Position numbers and translations under genes: made by a program | The notes under the pieces: model-generated | What the model was told of the DNA's origin: nothing | Databases searched by the model: none | What the model saw: only the letters and a program-made list of their open reading frames with translations | Assembly (NCBI RefSeq): GCF_000702945.1 | Contig: NZ_JNLE01000003.1 | Location: forward strand, 1-64,000 | Origin: Clostridium sp. KNHs205 | GTDB lineage: Bacteria > Bacillota > Clostridia > Lachnospirales > Lachnospiraceae | Length of the DNA stretch: 64,000 nt | Direction of reading: 5' to 3' | In this document: one piece after another, positions 34,934 through 42,865 of the stretch | How the letters are laid out: every line of letters starts with the position of its first letter | Numbering within the stretch: position 1 is the stretch's first letter

Positions 34934-35437
34934 ATGCATTCAGCAGATTATTTTATACAGAATTTAAAAATGACAGCACATCCTGAAGGTGGCTTCTATA
35001 AAGAAATCTACGCCTCAGAGGAGAACATAACCTCCCAGGAATTAAAGGTTGATTTTGATGGTTCCCGTATTCTTTGGACAAGTATCTATTTCTTGCTTAG
35101 AGACGGGGAGGTATCTAATTTTCATAGATTAAAGTCTGATGAAATGTGGTATTATCACTCAGGTTCTCCTCTAACCATCTATATGATTAACCCAAAGGGA
35201 GAACTTACTACCGAACAGCTTGGACTTGATATTGCACATGGTGAAAAACCTCAAGTACTGGTGCCAAAGAATTATATATTTGGTTCTGCCATGAATCATG
35301 AGGGGTACGCTTTAGTTGGCTGCATGGTATCACCGGGATTTGAATTCAGGGATTTTGAGTTGTTTCATAGAAATGATTTGCTAGAGAAGTATCCTCAATA
35401 TGAGGAGATAATAAAAAAACTGACAACCATTGAGTAA
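34934..35437 (+). CDS. Cupin_5 (DUF985) family protein
   Basis: This 167-residue protein is of the DUF985 cupin group. Signatures are LKMTAHPEGGFYKEIY at the N-terminus, RILWTSIYFLL, the beta-barrel core FHRLKSDEMWYYHSGSPL with His and Glu that could bind metal, and VGCMVSPGFEFRDFELF near the end. Some DUF985 proteins have been proposed as sugar epimerase-like enzymes, but the substrate here is unknown. GAAAGGAG precedes the ATG. Its 3' half is found twice more in the window as broken copies (37196 and 39838). Confidence 0.85.
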   Translation: MHSADYFIQNLKMTAHPEGGFYKEIYASEENITSQELKVDFDGSRILWTSIYFLLRDGEVSNFHRLKSDEMWYYHSGSPLTIYMINPKGELTTEQLGLDIAHGEKPQVLVPKNYIFGSAMNHEGYALVGCMVSPGFEFRDFELFHRNDLLEKYPQYEEIIKKLTTIE

Positions 35438-35566
35438 TATAACCTTTTGAAATAACATAAAGTCCATTACTATACTTTTTCAGGAAACATAAAATCAAGA
35501 GTCTTAATTGGAAAGCCCAGAAACATGAATTATAGATATAATCGCTTAAAAAACTCAAAATATAAT

Positions 35567-35598
35567 AATAGAGTGGGATTCCTAGATCCCACTCTATT
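35567..35598. terminator. Perfect bidirectional hairpin after the cupin gene
   Basis: AATAGAGTGGGAT pairs with ATCCCACTCTATT across TCCTAG, followed by TC-rich sequence. It lies between the convergent cupin gene and the 159-residue gene. Confidence 0.75.
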
Positions 35599-35722
35599 TC
35601 TGCTATTATTTCTCTTTTTGGAAGACAATCTATATCACTAAAATCCAATATATTCTGCATTAATCTAAATATCCTTGAGTTACTTACATTATATACTAAT
35701 TGAAATATTTTATTGAAATTCT

Positions 35723-36202
35723 TCATTTATTCTCATCAATTACATCGTATGGCTTTGCAGTAAAATAACGAACATCAACTCGCTTTAAGGTTAAATTACT
35801 CCACCCTTTTGGTGAATGAATGCTTAATTCTAGCTCTAAGCATTCTCTTGCCTCCATAATACCATCACCTTTATTTTCTTCCTTCAGAACCAAATGTGTA
35901 TCGTGACTATTTTTAAATTCTACAGGTCCACCTAAGTAAAAATTTTCACCTTCTAATGTATAGGTAAATTCATCAATATAATCTTTTTCATCATTAAATC
36001 CTTTATATTTCATATAAAAGGAGTCATAATTTACTCCATTAACTTTAATTGATGTATACGTAGCAAACCAGTTTTCATCTTCACCCATGAATGCACAAAC
36101 ACCATCTTTCTCAGCATTATATTTCTTTACAATATTTACACCAATTAAAGTAAAGCATATTATTAGAATGAAACCAGATATAATAAAAATACCTTTCTTC
36201 AT
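35723..36202 (-). CDS. Hypothetical membrane-anchored protein, paralogue A
   Basis: This 159-residue protein has one N-terminal TM helix (FIISGFILIICFTLIGVNIV) and an extracytoplasmic domain: KDGVCAFMGEDENWFATY, IKVNGVNYDSFYMKY, LKRVDVRYFTAKPYDVI. The neighbouring upstream gene encodes a close paralogue over its whole length, so the pair arose by tandem duplication. Family not recognised. An AGGAGG-like site precedes the ATG. The region carries no operon partner with known function. Confidence 0.6.
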   Translation of the reverse strand: MKKGIFIISGFILIICFTLIGVNIVKKYNAEKDGVCAFMGEDENWFATYTSIKVNGVNYDSFYMKYKGFNDEKDYIDEFTYTLEGENFYLGGPVEFKNSHDTHLVLKEENKGDGIMEARECLELELSIHSPKGWSNLTLKRVDVRYFTAKPYDVIDENK

Positions 36203-36422
36203 AATTCCTCCAAGTCTATCAATAGATACAGCAAATTAGTATCTGCATCTCAAACTGTAGTCAAAGAGGCTCTTAGATGTAATTCTTTGAGCCTTTTTTT
36301 CTATGTTTATTTAAAATCAAGTGTAATACTTACAAGTATTTCACTATAAGTTCCATCTTCTGCATCATCTTTATTTATTTAAAAGAAGATAGAACTAAAA
36401 CCATTAGAAACTGCTAATATAA

Positions 36423-36914
36423 TTAATTCTCTTTCCTTTCATCAATCACATCATATGGTCTTTCTTTAAAGTAACGAACATCTACTCTCTTTAAAGTTAG
36501 ATCATGCCAACCATTTGGTGATTTAATTGATAAGTTAAGTTCCATACATTTTCTAACATCCGTAATTCCATCACCTTCATTTTCTTCTTTGAAAATCAGA
36601 TGTAAATCTTGGCTGTTTCTAAATTCCATAAAACCTCTTACAGTAAACCAACCGTCTCCTCCCTCTAAGTCATAATTAAATTCATCTATATAATCTTTTT
36701 GGTCATTATAACCTATATATTTTAAATATAAATTATCGTAATTTGTCCCATTTACTTTTATCGAAGTATATGTCACAAGCCATTCATCATCAGCACCATA
36801 AAATGCACAGACTCCATCCTTTTGAGCATTATACTTTGTTACAAACTTTATACCGGCTATTATCAGGCATAACGTAACAGCAAATCCCAAAATAATTATG
36901 ATACCTTTCTTCAT
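36423..36914 (-). CDS. Hypothetical membrane-anchored protein, paralogue B
   Basis: This 163-residue tandem paralogue of the previous protein has a TM helix (IIILGFAVTLCLIIAGIKFV) and KDGVCAFYGADDEWLVTY, IKVNGTNYDNLYLKY and LKRVDVRYFKERPYDVI at matching positions. I place the start at 36914 because GGGAGG lies five bases upstream; an ATG at 36965 has no ribosome site. A GGCTC...GAGCC hairpin followed by seven T (about 36268-36302) separates the paralogues. Confidence 0.6.
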   Translation of the reverse strand: MKKGIIIILGFAVTLCLIIAGIKFVTKYNAQKDGVCAFYGADDEWLVTYTSIKVNGTNYDNLYLKYIGYNDQKDYIDEFNYDLEGGDGWFTVRGFMEFRNSQDLHLIFKEENEGDGITDVRKCMELNLSIKSPNGWHDLTLKRVDVRYFKERPYDVIDERKEN

Positions 36915-37195
36915 TAATCCTCCCGTTATATTACTAGAATGCAGGCTATATTGGTAAACCTGCATTCTAATTTTTATAATTAATCTACAAAATATGCAAA
37001 GACATTTATTTGTTGGTTTGTCAGTACTGGTGTTACAGTATTAATATAAGCAATGTTAAAAGTGCAAAAATAGCGCACTACTCTAATTAATTTATTATAC
37101 GTATAATATATCTATATTTTACATGCAACTATCACATTAGTCAACAAGACGTTTATATCCCAAATTAATACAAGTTAGTATTTAAATTAGCTTAT

Positions 37196-37424
37196 CACCG
37201 AACAGCTTGGACTTGATATTGCACATGGTGAAAAACCTCAAGTACTGGTGCCAAAGAATTATATATTGGGTTCTGCCATGAATCATGAGGGGCACGCTTT
37301 AGTTGGCTGTATGGTATCACTGGGATTTGAATTCAGGGATTTTGAGTTGTTTCATAGAAATGATTTGTTAGAGAAGTATCCTCAATATGAGGAATTGATA
37401 CACAAACTGACTGTAAGTGAATGA
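37196..37424 (+). pseudogene. Cupin_5 gene remnant, copy B (3' half only)
   Basis: The DNA from ACCGAACAGCTTGGACTTG to the stop matches the last 230 bases of the intact cupin gene with few changes, including the coding sequence for VPKNYILGSAMN. The 5' half is missing and no start or promoter precedes it. It is followed by the same terminator and regulator region found at 40.1 kb, so it belongs to a segmental duplication. Confidence 0.85.
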
Positions 37425-37457
37425 GAATTAGATGAAAATTATTATGATTATTACAAA

Positions 37458-37497
37458 GGAGTCACGCAGTATAAAGCTGCATGACTCCTTTTTTAAT
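37458..37497. terminator. Terminator between cupin remnant B and the LexA-like remnant
   Basis: GGAGTCACGCAG pairs with CTGCATGACTCC across TATAAAG and is followed by TTTTTT. It is the duplicate of the one at 40118-40158. Confidence 0.75.
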
Positions 37498-37669
37498 CTC
37501 TCTTACTAACTCAAACTTTAATAATTTTATAGTTCGAGGCTCTCCTTCTTTTGTGGTGATTTTTCCATCTTTAATTAAGTATTGAAGATGCATATTTACA
37601 GTCGAAGTAGACTTTACACCAACTCCGTCTGCAATTTCTCTAAAAGTTGGTGAATAACCATATTTTCAT
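37493..37669 (-). pseudogene. Stand-alone LexA DNA-binding-domain gene, broken copy
   Basis: The DNA matches the intact 73-residue gene at 40157-40378 but lacks about 46 bases near the 5' end. The ATG now reads MKIWLFTNF followed by a stop. The promoter and palindromic operator are kept (37700-37728), so the site may still bind the protein from the intact copy. Confidence 0.8.
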
Positions 37670-37699
37670 AATAGTACCTCAATACAATTTTATTACCCC

Positions 37700-37728
37700 A
37701 TTATATACTAAACAAATGTTTGTATCAA
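37700..37728 (-). promoter_or_regulatory. Promoter with palindromic operator, broken regulator copy
   Basis: On the minus strand TTGATA, 17 bases, TATAAT. The spacer contains the inverted repeat AAACATTTGTTT (37710-37721), related to the SOS box GAAC-N4-GTTC. Confidence 0.6.
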
Positions 37729-37800
37729 TTCATACACATATACTCATATAATATGCATATAAAGCTAGATAAGTCATATTTCTAAAAAAAAGGTTATAAA

Positions 37801-38214
37801 ATGGATTATTATATTTATCATCAAGAACATGCAAATGAGTTAAATGCATTACCAAAACCATATCAGATTGAAATGGCTATAAATAACAACGATGTAGTAG
37901 TAAATCAATCTGATCCATTCAACAGTGAACGCTTTTATGAGTTTTTATCTAATGCAGAAAAAGGAATACCTGATAAAATTAGAATAACAAGATATGGTAT
38001 TGATAATTCTGAAATGGCACTCAGGACTATTCTTCAATTTAATGGAACTTATTACATTTTTACTATCGCAGGTGATACTACTTCACCAAAATCATATTAT
38101 GGAAATGAGCTTACTTTAAAACGTAGAGATATCGACAGACCATGGCAATACTTTCTTAAAACATATGAGGGAAATGAAGAACTAATCTTTACTTTATATT
38201 CCTTTCATGACTAA
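37801..38214 (+). CDS. DUF4362-like hypothetical protein
   Basis: This 137-residue protein has no signal peptide. The stretch NNNDVVVNQSDPFNSERFYE ... FLSNAEKGIPDKIRITRYGI, then LQFNGTYYIFTI and a final charged part, resembles the DUF4362 pattern (NGDVV ... F..FL..V..G..DKIRI) known from small Bacillus proteins. The resemblance is by eye. Three genes (this one and two on the other strand) lie between direct copies of the cupin-regulator duplication. AAAAAGG precedes the ATG. Confidence 0.5.
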   Translation: MDYYIYHQEHANELNALPKPYQIEMAINNNDVVVNQSDPFNSERFYEFLSNAEKGIPDKIRITRYGIDNSEMALRTILQFNGTYYIFTIAGDTTSPKSYYGNELTLKRRDIDRPWQYFLKTYEGNEELIFTLYSFHD

Positions 38215-38315
38215 TTAAAATAATATAGAAAATTAATGCTATGTAAGCACCAGCTCTTTTTTTATTACTAATTACTACTTTCCATCAACAAATACATCCA
38301 ATAAAAAGGTGGGGT

Positions 38316-38582
38316 TTACAGACTTTTATATATAGAATATCCACTTAAAAGAATACCTGATCCCCCAAACATTGCAAGGATTACACCAAATATTCGAAAG
38401 TTCATTTCTGCTGTATCTATAATTTGATTAAATTTTTCTCCATCTATTGTCCCTCCATTATTATAAAGAGCTGAATTTGCTATGTTCTCACCCAAAATTC
38501 TTGAGTTAAAAATTAAAACTACTCCAATTATAAATATTATAACCATAGTAATAAGTACACTAACGGCAATTTTCTTTTTCAT
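38316..38582 (-). CDS. Small membrane protein, two predicted TM helices
   Basis: This 88-residue protein has TM segments at about 5-25 (IAVSVLITMVIIFIIGVVLI) and 62-84 (FRIFGVILAMFGGSGILLSG) separated by a 35-residue loop with a short motif NSALYNNGGTIDGEKF. Family not recognised. AAGGAG lies upstream. It sits next to the secreted protein gene on the same strand and could be functionally tied to it, but nothing proves this. Confidence 0.5.
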   Translation of the reverse strand: MKKKIAVSVLITMVIIFIIGVVLIFNSRILGENIANSALYNNGGTIDGEKFNQIIDTAEMNFRIFGVILAMFGGSGILLSGYSIYKSL

Positions 38583-38769
38583 ATTTATTTAATACTCCTT
38601 ATATTTATTAATAATCTCATCTTGTAGATTAATTTTTAACATAGATATATCTTACATCATTTACCATTTTATTTCAATGTGAATTAATAATATTCTATCC
38701 ATGGAACTGCAAATTATATGTAATTTAGGAGGATGGCAAAGAATCACCATCCTCCCAATTCTATCATTA

Positions 38770-39528
38770 TTATTTTAGAGCAAGAGCAAAAATTCCATCT
38801 GTAAATCCATTACTTAATACTTTAGGACAAGTAGCATTAGCTAATATTTTCGTATCTGAAATAATCATACCACCTGCAACTACTACTTCTCTTACGTTTC
38901 CATATGTATAATTTAAATACGGTTGAAACATTACATACCCAGTTTTTCCTGCTGGAACTTGAAATGTTAAATTAAATGATGTATTTGAAGACGAAGATGT
39001 TACCCAAGAAAATGTTGCTCCGGCTTTAATTACCTTCTTAATTTCCCCTGTAAGGTTTGCACCATAGTTAAATGATTCACTAGTACCTATTGAATTACCA
39101 TAAGATATATTAGCAGGGCCAACAACATCAGCAGTACATTTTTCAACACCACCTGTTGTCACAAATGCACTATTCTGAATATACTCTCTTACAGTAACTG
39201 GTAGATTTGATACATTCAATAAACTTTGTGATGGTGTATCTGTAAACTGATTATCTTTACTTATTGATGCACTTTGATTTAATTGTTGATGATTATTCAA
39301 CATACTAGCGTATTCTACCAAATCTACTGAAATAATATTACCAGCTTCATCAAATCTAACCGCTTCTACTATTTTTTCACCAGTTTTTGAATTTTGTAAA
39401 TATGTTTTATTATCACCATCTTTTTGTATAGTCCATAATTCATTTGAATTAGTAGCTGCATATGCACTTGAACCCGTACTTAAAATTAATACTACTGCAC
39501 ATAATAAAGACATAAATCTTTTAAACAT
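38770..39528 (-). CDS. Secreted protein of unknown function, possibly beta-pore-forming
   Basis: This 252-residue protein has a clear signal peptide (FMSLLCAVVLILSTGSSAYA, cleavage after AYA near residue 24). The second half is rich in Ser/Thr and alternating strands: NSIGTSESFNYGANLTGEI, AGATFSWVTSSSSNTSFNLT, FQVPAGKTGYVMFQPYL. An amphipathic Ser/Thr-rich segment followed by a VPAGK-type strand is reminiscent of aerolysin/ETX-MTX2-like proteins. This is a weak inference from pattern only. AGGAGG precedes the ATG. The gene lies between two direct repeats and is probably acquired. Confidence 0.5.
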   Translation of the reverse strand: MFKRFMSLLCAVVLILSTGSSAYAATNSNELWTIQKDGDNKTYLQNSKTGEKIVEAVRFDEAGNIISVDLVEYASMLNNHQQLNQSASISKDNQFTDTPSQSLLNVSNLPVTVREYIQNSAFVTTGGVEKCTADVVGPANISYGNSIGTSESFNYGANLTGEIKKVIKAGATFSWVTSSSSNTSFNLTFQVPAGKTGYVMFQPYLNYTYGNVREVVVAGGMIISDTKILANATCPKVLSNGFTDGIFALALK

Positions 39529-39837
39529 ATTTTGAACCTCCTTTAATTACTATTTAGTTTATTGGTATTTACAAGACTCTGCAGAATCCATTATATATTA
39601 CCATTTTTTTACATAATTGCCAATCTATAATTTGGTATATTTTGTATTAATATCCCAGTTTGCAACATTCTTTTGCTGATACTGTTACTTCCCTTACTAA
39701 CTTTAAATGGGTGAAATCATACCTTACTTATTACATCAATTTTACTCCAACTTACAGAACCAACCATGCACAAGCTATCTCTTTTTTGGTTCCTTTCAAA
39801 CGTCCCTCATCAGGTGCATTATTATTTATCCCTATTA

Positions 39838-40089
39838 TATGATTAGCCCAAAGGGAGAACTTACTACCGAACAGCTTGGACTTGATATTGCACATGGTGA
39901 AAAACCTCTAGTACTGGTGCCAAAGAATTATATATTTGGTTCTGCCATGAATAAGGAAGGATATGCATTGGCTGCATGGTATCACCGGGATTTGAATTCA
40001 GAAATTTTGAGTTGTTTAAGCGAACTGACTTGTTAGAAAAGTATCCTCAATATGAGGAATTGATACACAAACTGACTATAAATGAATGA
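39838..40089 (+). pseudogene. Cupin_5 gene remnant, copy C (3' half, frameshifted)
   Basis: It starts at the codons for MISPKGELTTEQLGLDIAHG and follows the intact gene to its stop, but a short deletion near 39966 (GCATTGGCTGC for GCTTTAGTTGGCTGC) shifts the frame. The 5' half is absent. It is followed by a terminator and the intact LexA-like regulator gene, as in copy B. Confidence 0.85.
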
Positions 40090-40117
40090 GAATCAGATGA
40101 AAATTATTATGTTCATT

Positions 40118-40158
40118 AAAAAGGAGTCACGCAGTATAAAGCTGCCTGGCTCCTTTTT
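40118..40158. terminator. Terminator between cupin remnant C and the LexA-like gene
   Basis: AAAAAGGAGTCACGCAG and CTGCCTGGCTCCTTTTT form a symmetrical hairpin that can end transcription from both sides. Confidence 0.75.
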
Positions 40159-40378
40159 AATGTCTCTTTATTAACTCAAACTCTAATAATTTTATAGTTC
40201 GAGGCTCTCCTTCTTTTGTGGTGATTTTTCCATCTTTAATTAAGTATTGAAGATGCATATTTACAGTTGAAGTAGACTTTACACCAACTCCTTCTGCAAT
40301 TTCTCTAAAAGTTGGCGAATAACCATTAATTTTGAAATAATTTATTATAAATTCATATACTGCTTGTCTTCTTTTCAT
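40157..40378 (-). CDS. Stand-alone LexA-type DNA-binding domain protein
   Basis: This 73-residue protein consists only of the LexA winged helix: AVYEFIINYFKINGYSPTFR, EIAEGVGVKSTSTVNMHLQY, LIKDGKITTKEGEPRTIKLL. There is no S24 autoprotease domain, so it cannot be inactivated by RecA-stimulated self-cleavage. The start at 40378 (MKRRQAVYEF) follows TTGAGGTAC; the frame extends to a TTG at 40390. Its promoter holds a palindrome like the SOS box, so it probably represses itself and may compete with LexA elsewhere, for example at dinB. Confidence 0.8.
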   Translation of the reverse strand: MKRRQAVYEFIINYFKINGYSPTFREIAEGVGVKSTSTVNMHLQYLIKDGKITTKEGEPRTIKLLEFELIKRH

Positions 40379-40408
40379 AAAGTACCTCAATACAATTTTA
40401 TTACCTAA

Positions 40409-40437
40409 TTATAAAGCAAACAAATGTTCTTGTCAAT
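40409..40437 (-). promoter_or_regulatory. Promoter with SOS-like box for the stand-alone LexA-domain gene
   Basis: On the minus strand TTGACA (40437-40432), 17 bases, TATAAT (40414-40409), a consensus vegetative promoter. The spacer holds GAACATTTGTTT (40430-40419), matching GAAC-N4-GTTC at seven of eight positions. Confidence 0.7.
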
Positions 40438-40451
40438 TCATAGACAGCATA

Positions 40452-40503
40452 TTTTGATTATATCGGCACGGAGGGATATTGTTCTCGGCCATGCCGATTA
40501 TAT
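40452..40503. terminator. Hairpin after the VWA-protein operon
   Basis: ATTATATCGGCACGG pairs with CCATGCCGATTATAT around a 20-base loop. It lies just after the stop at 40514. There is no clear U-tract on the minus strand, so it may act as an mRNA 3' stabiliser or weak terminator. Confidence 0.5.
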
Positions 40504-40513
40504 TCTTACATTT

Positions 40514-42832
40514 TTATTCGCAGTCCTCGAACGGGCAGGATATCATTCTAAGCTTTGCCTGAAGCATCGCCTCAAGCCTTGTGATAGCGCCTATCAAGCG
40601 CATTGTGGAGCGGTTGACTGCTAGCATCTGCTCAGCTGTTACGCCTTCCATATTGATTATAGCCTGCATCTTTTCTCCCTCCTCATTAAGAATATGCGCA
40701 AGTGCGGTTTCCTGCAAAGCAACGGACTCAACCAGATCGATGACAGCCTGACATCTCGTAATCGGCGGACAGGGGGGACACGGCGGACAAGGGGGACAGG
40801 GCGGACAGGGGGCACAGTCGGCATCCACATAAACTCTTGGACGAGGAAAGACCTGGAAAACATCCCTGCCTGCTTGTGTCCAGTCTACCCGAGCTGTAAT
40901 ATTGGTCGGAATATCGGGATTTCCAACCGTATTGTCTGATCGCACACCCGGATTCGGATAAATCGTAAAAGTAATAAGCGCCCGGTAAAAGCGATCCGGT
41001 TCTTCCGCCGCTTCCCCCACAGACCAGAGCGTTCCCACGAAAAAGGCAATAATCGAGCGCGTGTCCTGGAGAACCAGCGCCACATTCTCACTGGTATCCA
41101 GATCGACCGGCTGAAAAACAATGGAATCCCCGGGTTGACGAACAAAAGCAATCCGGATAGAAGCGGGATCGACCGTAAAGCTGTCGTCATCCGCACAGGG
41201 AAGTATAGGATCGCGCCTTCTGATGCTGTCGGTAATCAGAAGGTTATTAACGGCAAATAAAACCGCTTCCGTAAATCCCACCATCTGGTCGCGCAGAACA
41301 TCCTGAGAATCGTCAATATCCTGAGGAACGATATAAGCGACGCCAGAGGAAGCCACTTCGTCTAAATATTCCGGCAACAAAATGTTTGAGCCTATACCGA
41401 TGGCGTTAATGACTATGCCATCCAAGCGTGCCTGCTGCGCTGCATCAATCATGAAGCGTTTTGCCTGATTGCTGGCATAGATGTTGCGGCTGGTCTGCTC
41501 GTAGTAATCGATCATGCGGGTCTCTTCCAACTTCTGATCGGTTGCAAAGATCATAAGCTCGGTCTGGGAGTTGTCAAAGACCACCGTTTCAAGCTGCTGA
41601 CCGATTAGGCTCTGTGGCCAGAAGAGGTCGTTGTAAACAGGCTCCAGCGAAACGGGGTTGGGCGGCGTCTGGGAAAATTGCCAGATACCGTCTACCTTGG
41701 CAAAATAGGGGCTTCGCTCATAATAGTAGTAATTCGCAGCAAATCCGATATGGCCGTTCGACCAGTAATAGCCGTTGAGAGTGGAATCGACGAGCAGGTT
41801 GGGAATGAGCGGAACACGGGTGATACTACCAGCATTGATAATATCAAAATTGTGCCATTCTCCGGCAAAAGGATTTATCGTAAGACCGGAGGTGGCTTCC
41901 AAGAAAAATGCCTCGCTTCGGGCGAGGGCCCGCAGTTTCAATCCCACCGTCTGAAGAGGCGTAAAATCTCCGGGATCATAGTTGTTCGGATTGATGCCTT
42001 CCCGGACCAGATCCTCACTCGTTATGGATGCCAAAATAGAGTTGTAACGTGCGTAAAGCTGTCCATTTTGCTGGACGAGGGTGGCTGAATTGATCCGGTT
42101 CGGGATATCGGCTTCATTGTAATAGGCAAAAAAATTAGAGGATGCCGCGCTTTCGCCGTCCGTTACAAAGATCATCATTTTATTAGAGTCTGCGGGTACG
42201 CCGTTTAGCAAGCTGTGCGCAAGCAGGATACCCGATTGGGCGTTGGTGTTGCTGTATCGACTAATGTTATTTACCATCTCCAGCACTTCGGCTTCGGTCT
42301 GATAAAAGAACAGGGTTTTATCGGTCACGCTGTTGTAATTGTTCAAAGCCGTCACCGGCTGAGTGGTGCTCCACGCGTTGGCTCCGATATAGTAGTCGGT
42401 CACTGGATCTCCGGTCGGGGAGGTAGGCATCGGCGCGGGATTTACCAGTGCGCTGAAAGGACCCGTGCCGTCGGCCGCTGTCACATGTACCCGCGCCCCA
42501 TTGCCGAAGGTTACGAGTGCGATGTGCTTTTCAAATTCGTCAAAGGGTGGACCGAATATGATGTTCAGGTATCCCTGAATGGCCTCGACCGCCACCTGAA
42601 AACGGGTGGCAGTATCGTTGTTCATATCCATAGTACCCATGGAAGACGTGGCGTCCACCACAAGGACGATATACAGTGGGGCGACTACCTCATGAGTTGC
42701 CCCCTCAACGGATAAGGTAACTGAGAAAGCGCAGGGGTCGAGGGGCGTCGCCTGCGCGGTCTTTTCTACATTCAAAACATCGAACACCTCAACGGCGTTC
42801 GGATTAATCATATCGGGATCAAAATATAGCAT
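40514..42832 (-). CDS. VWA-domain protein with Cys-Pro-Pro linker and shared C-terminal module
   Basis: This 772-residue protein has no signal peptide. A von Willebrand factor A domain covers about 50-260 and 420-560, interrupted by an insert, with the metal site D60-A-T-S-S in VLVVDATSSMGTMD and MMIFVTDGESA. A beta-rich region (about 560-670) is followed by a (CPP)n linker and the final module AVIDLVESVALQETALAHIL, NEEGEKMQAII, AVNRSTMRLIGAITRLEAML. The same module ends two neighbouring proteins. Absence of export signals and nearness to cotJABC suggest a spore-surface protein loaded from the mother cell. It is the last gene of a three-gene operon. GC is visibly higher than around it. Confidence 0.75.
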   Translation of the reverse strand: MLYFDPDMINPNAVEVFDVLNVEKTAQATPLDPCAFSVTLSVEGATHEVVAPLYIVLVVDATSSMGTMDMNNDTATRFQVAVEAIQGYLNIIFGPPFDEFEKHIALVTFGNGARVHVTAADGTGPFSALVNPAPMPTSPTGDPVTDYYIGANAWSTTQPVTALNNYNSVTDKTLFFYQTEAEVLEMVNNISRYSNTNAQSGILLAHSLLNGVPADSNKMMIFVTDGESAASSNFFAYYNEADIPNRINSATLVQQNGQLYARYNSILASITSEDLVREGINPNNYDPGDFTPLQTVGLKLRALARSEAFFLEATSGLTINPFAGEWHNFDIINAGSITRVPLIPNLLVDSTLNGYYWSNGHIGFAANYYYYERSPYFAKVDGIWQFSQTPPNPVSLEPVYNDLFWPQSLIGQQLETVVFDNSQTELMIFATDQKLEETRMIDYYEQTSRNIYASNQAKRFMIDAAQQARLDGIVINAIGIGSNILLPEYLDEVASSGVAYIVPQDIDDSQDVLRDQMVGFTEAVLFAVNNLLITDSIRRRDPILPCADDDSFTVDPASIRIAFVRQPGDSIVFQPVDLDTSENVALVLQDTRSIIAFFVGTLWSVGEAAEEPDRFYRALITFTIYPNPGVRSDNTVGNPDIPTNITARVDWTQAGRDVFQVFPRPRVYVDADCAPCPPCPPCPPCPPCPPITRCQAVIDLVESVALQETALAHILNEEGEKMQAIINMEGVTAEQMLAVNRSTMRLIGAITRLEAMLQAKLRMISCPFEDCE

Positions 42833-42865
42833 AATTTAATCATCTCCTATCTAGCAGGAAGCAGT

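Noticed and set aside
35346-35726. 126-residue minus-strand ORF following the 159-residue gene
   Set aside because: It runs through a perfect terminator hairpin (35567-35598) and overlaps the intact cupin gene antisense. Its start overlaps the previous stop by chance.
41678-42715. Plus-strand ORFs of 136 and 166 residues opposite the VWA gene
   Set aside because: They are shadows of the GC-rich VWA gene, with no ribosome sites or recognisable domains.
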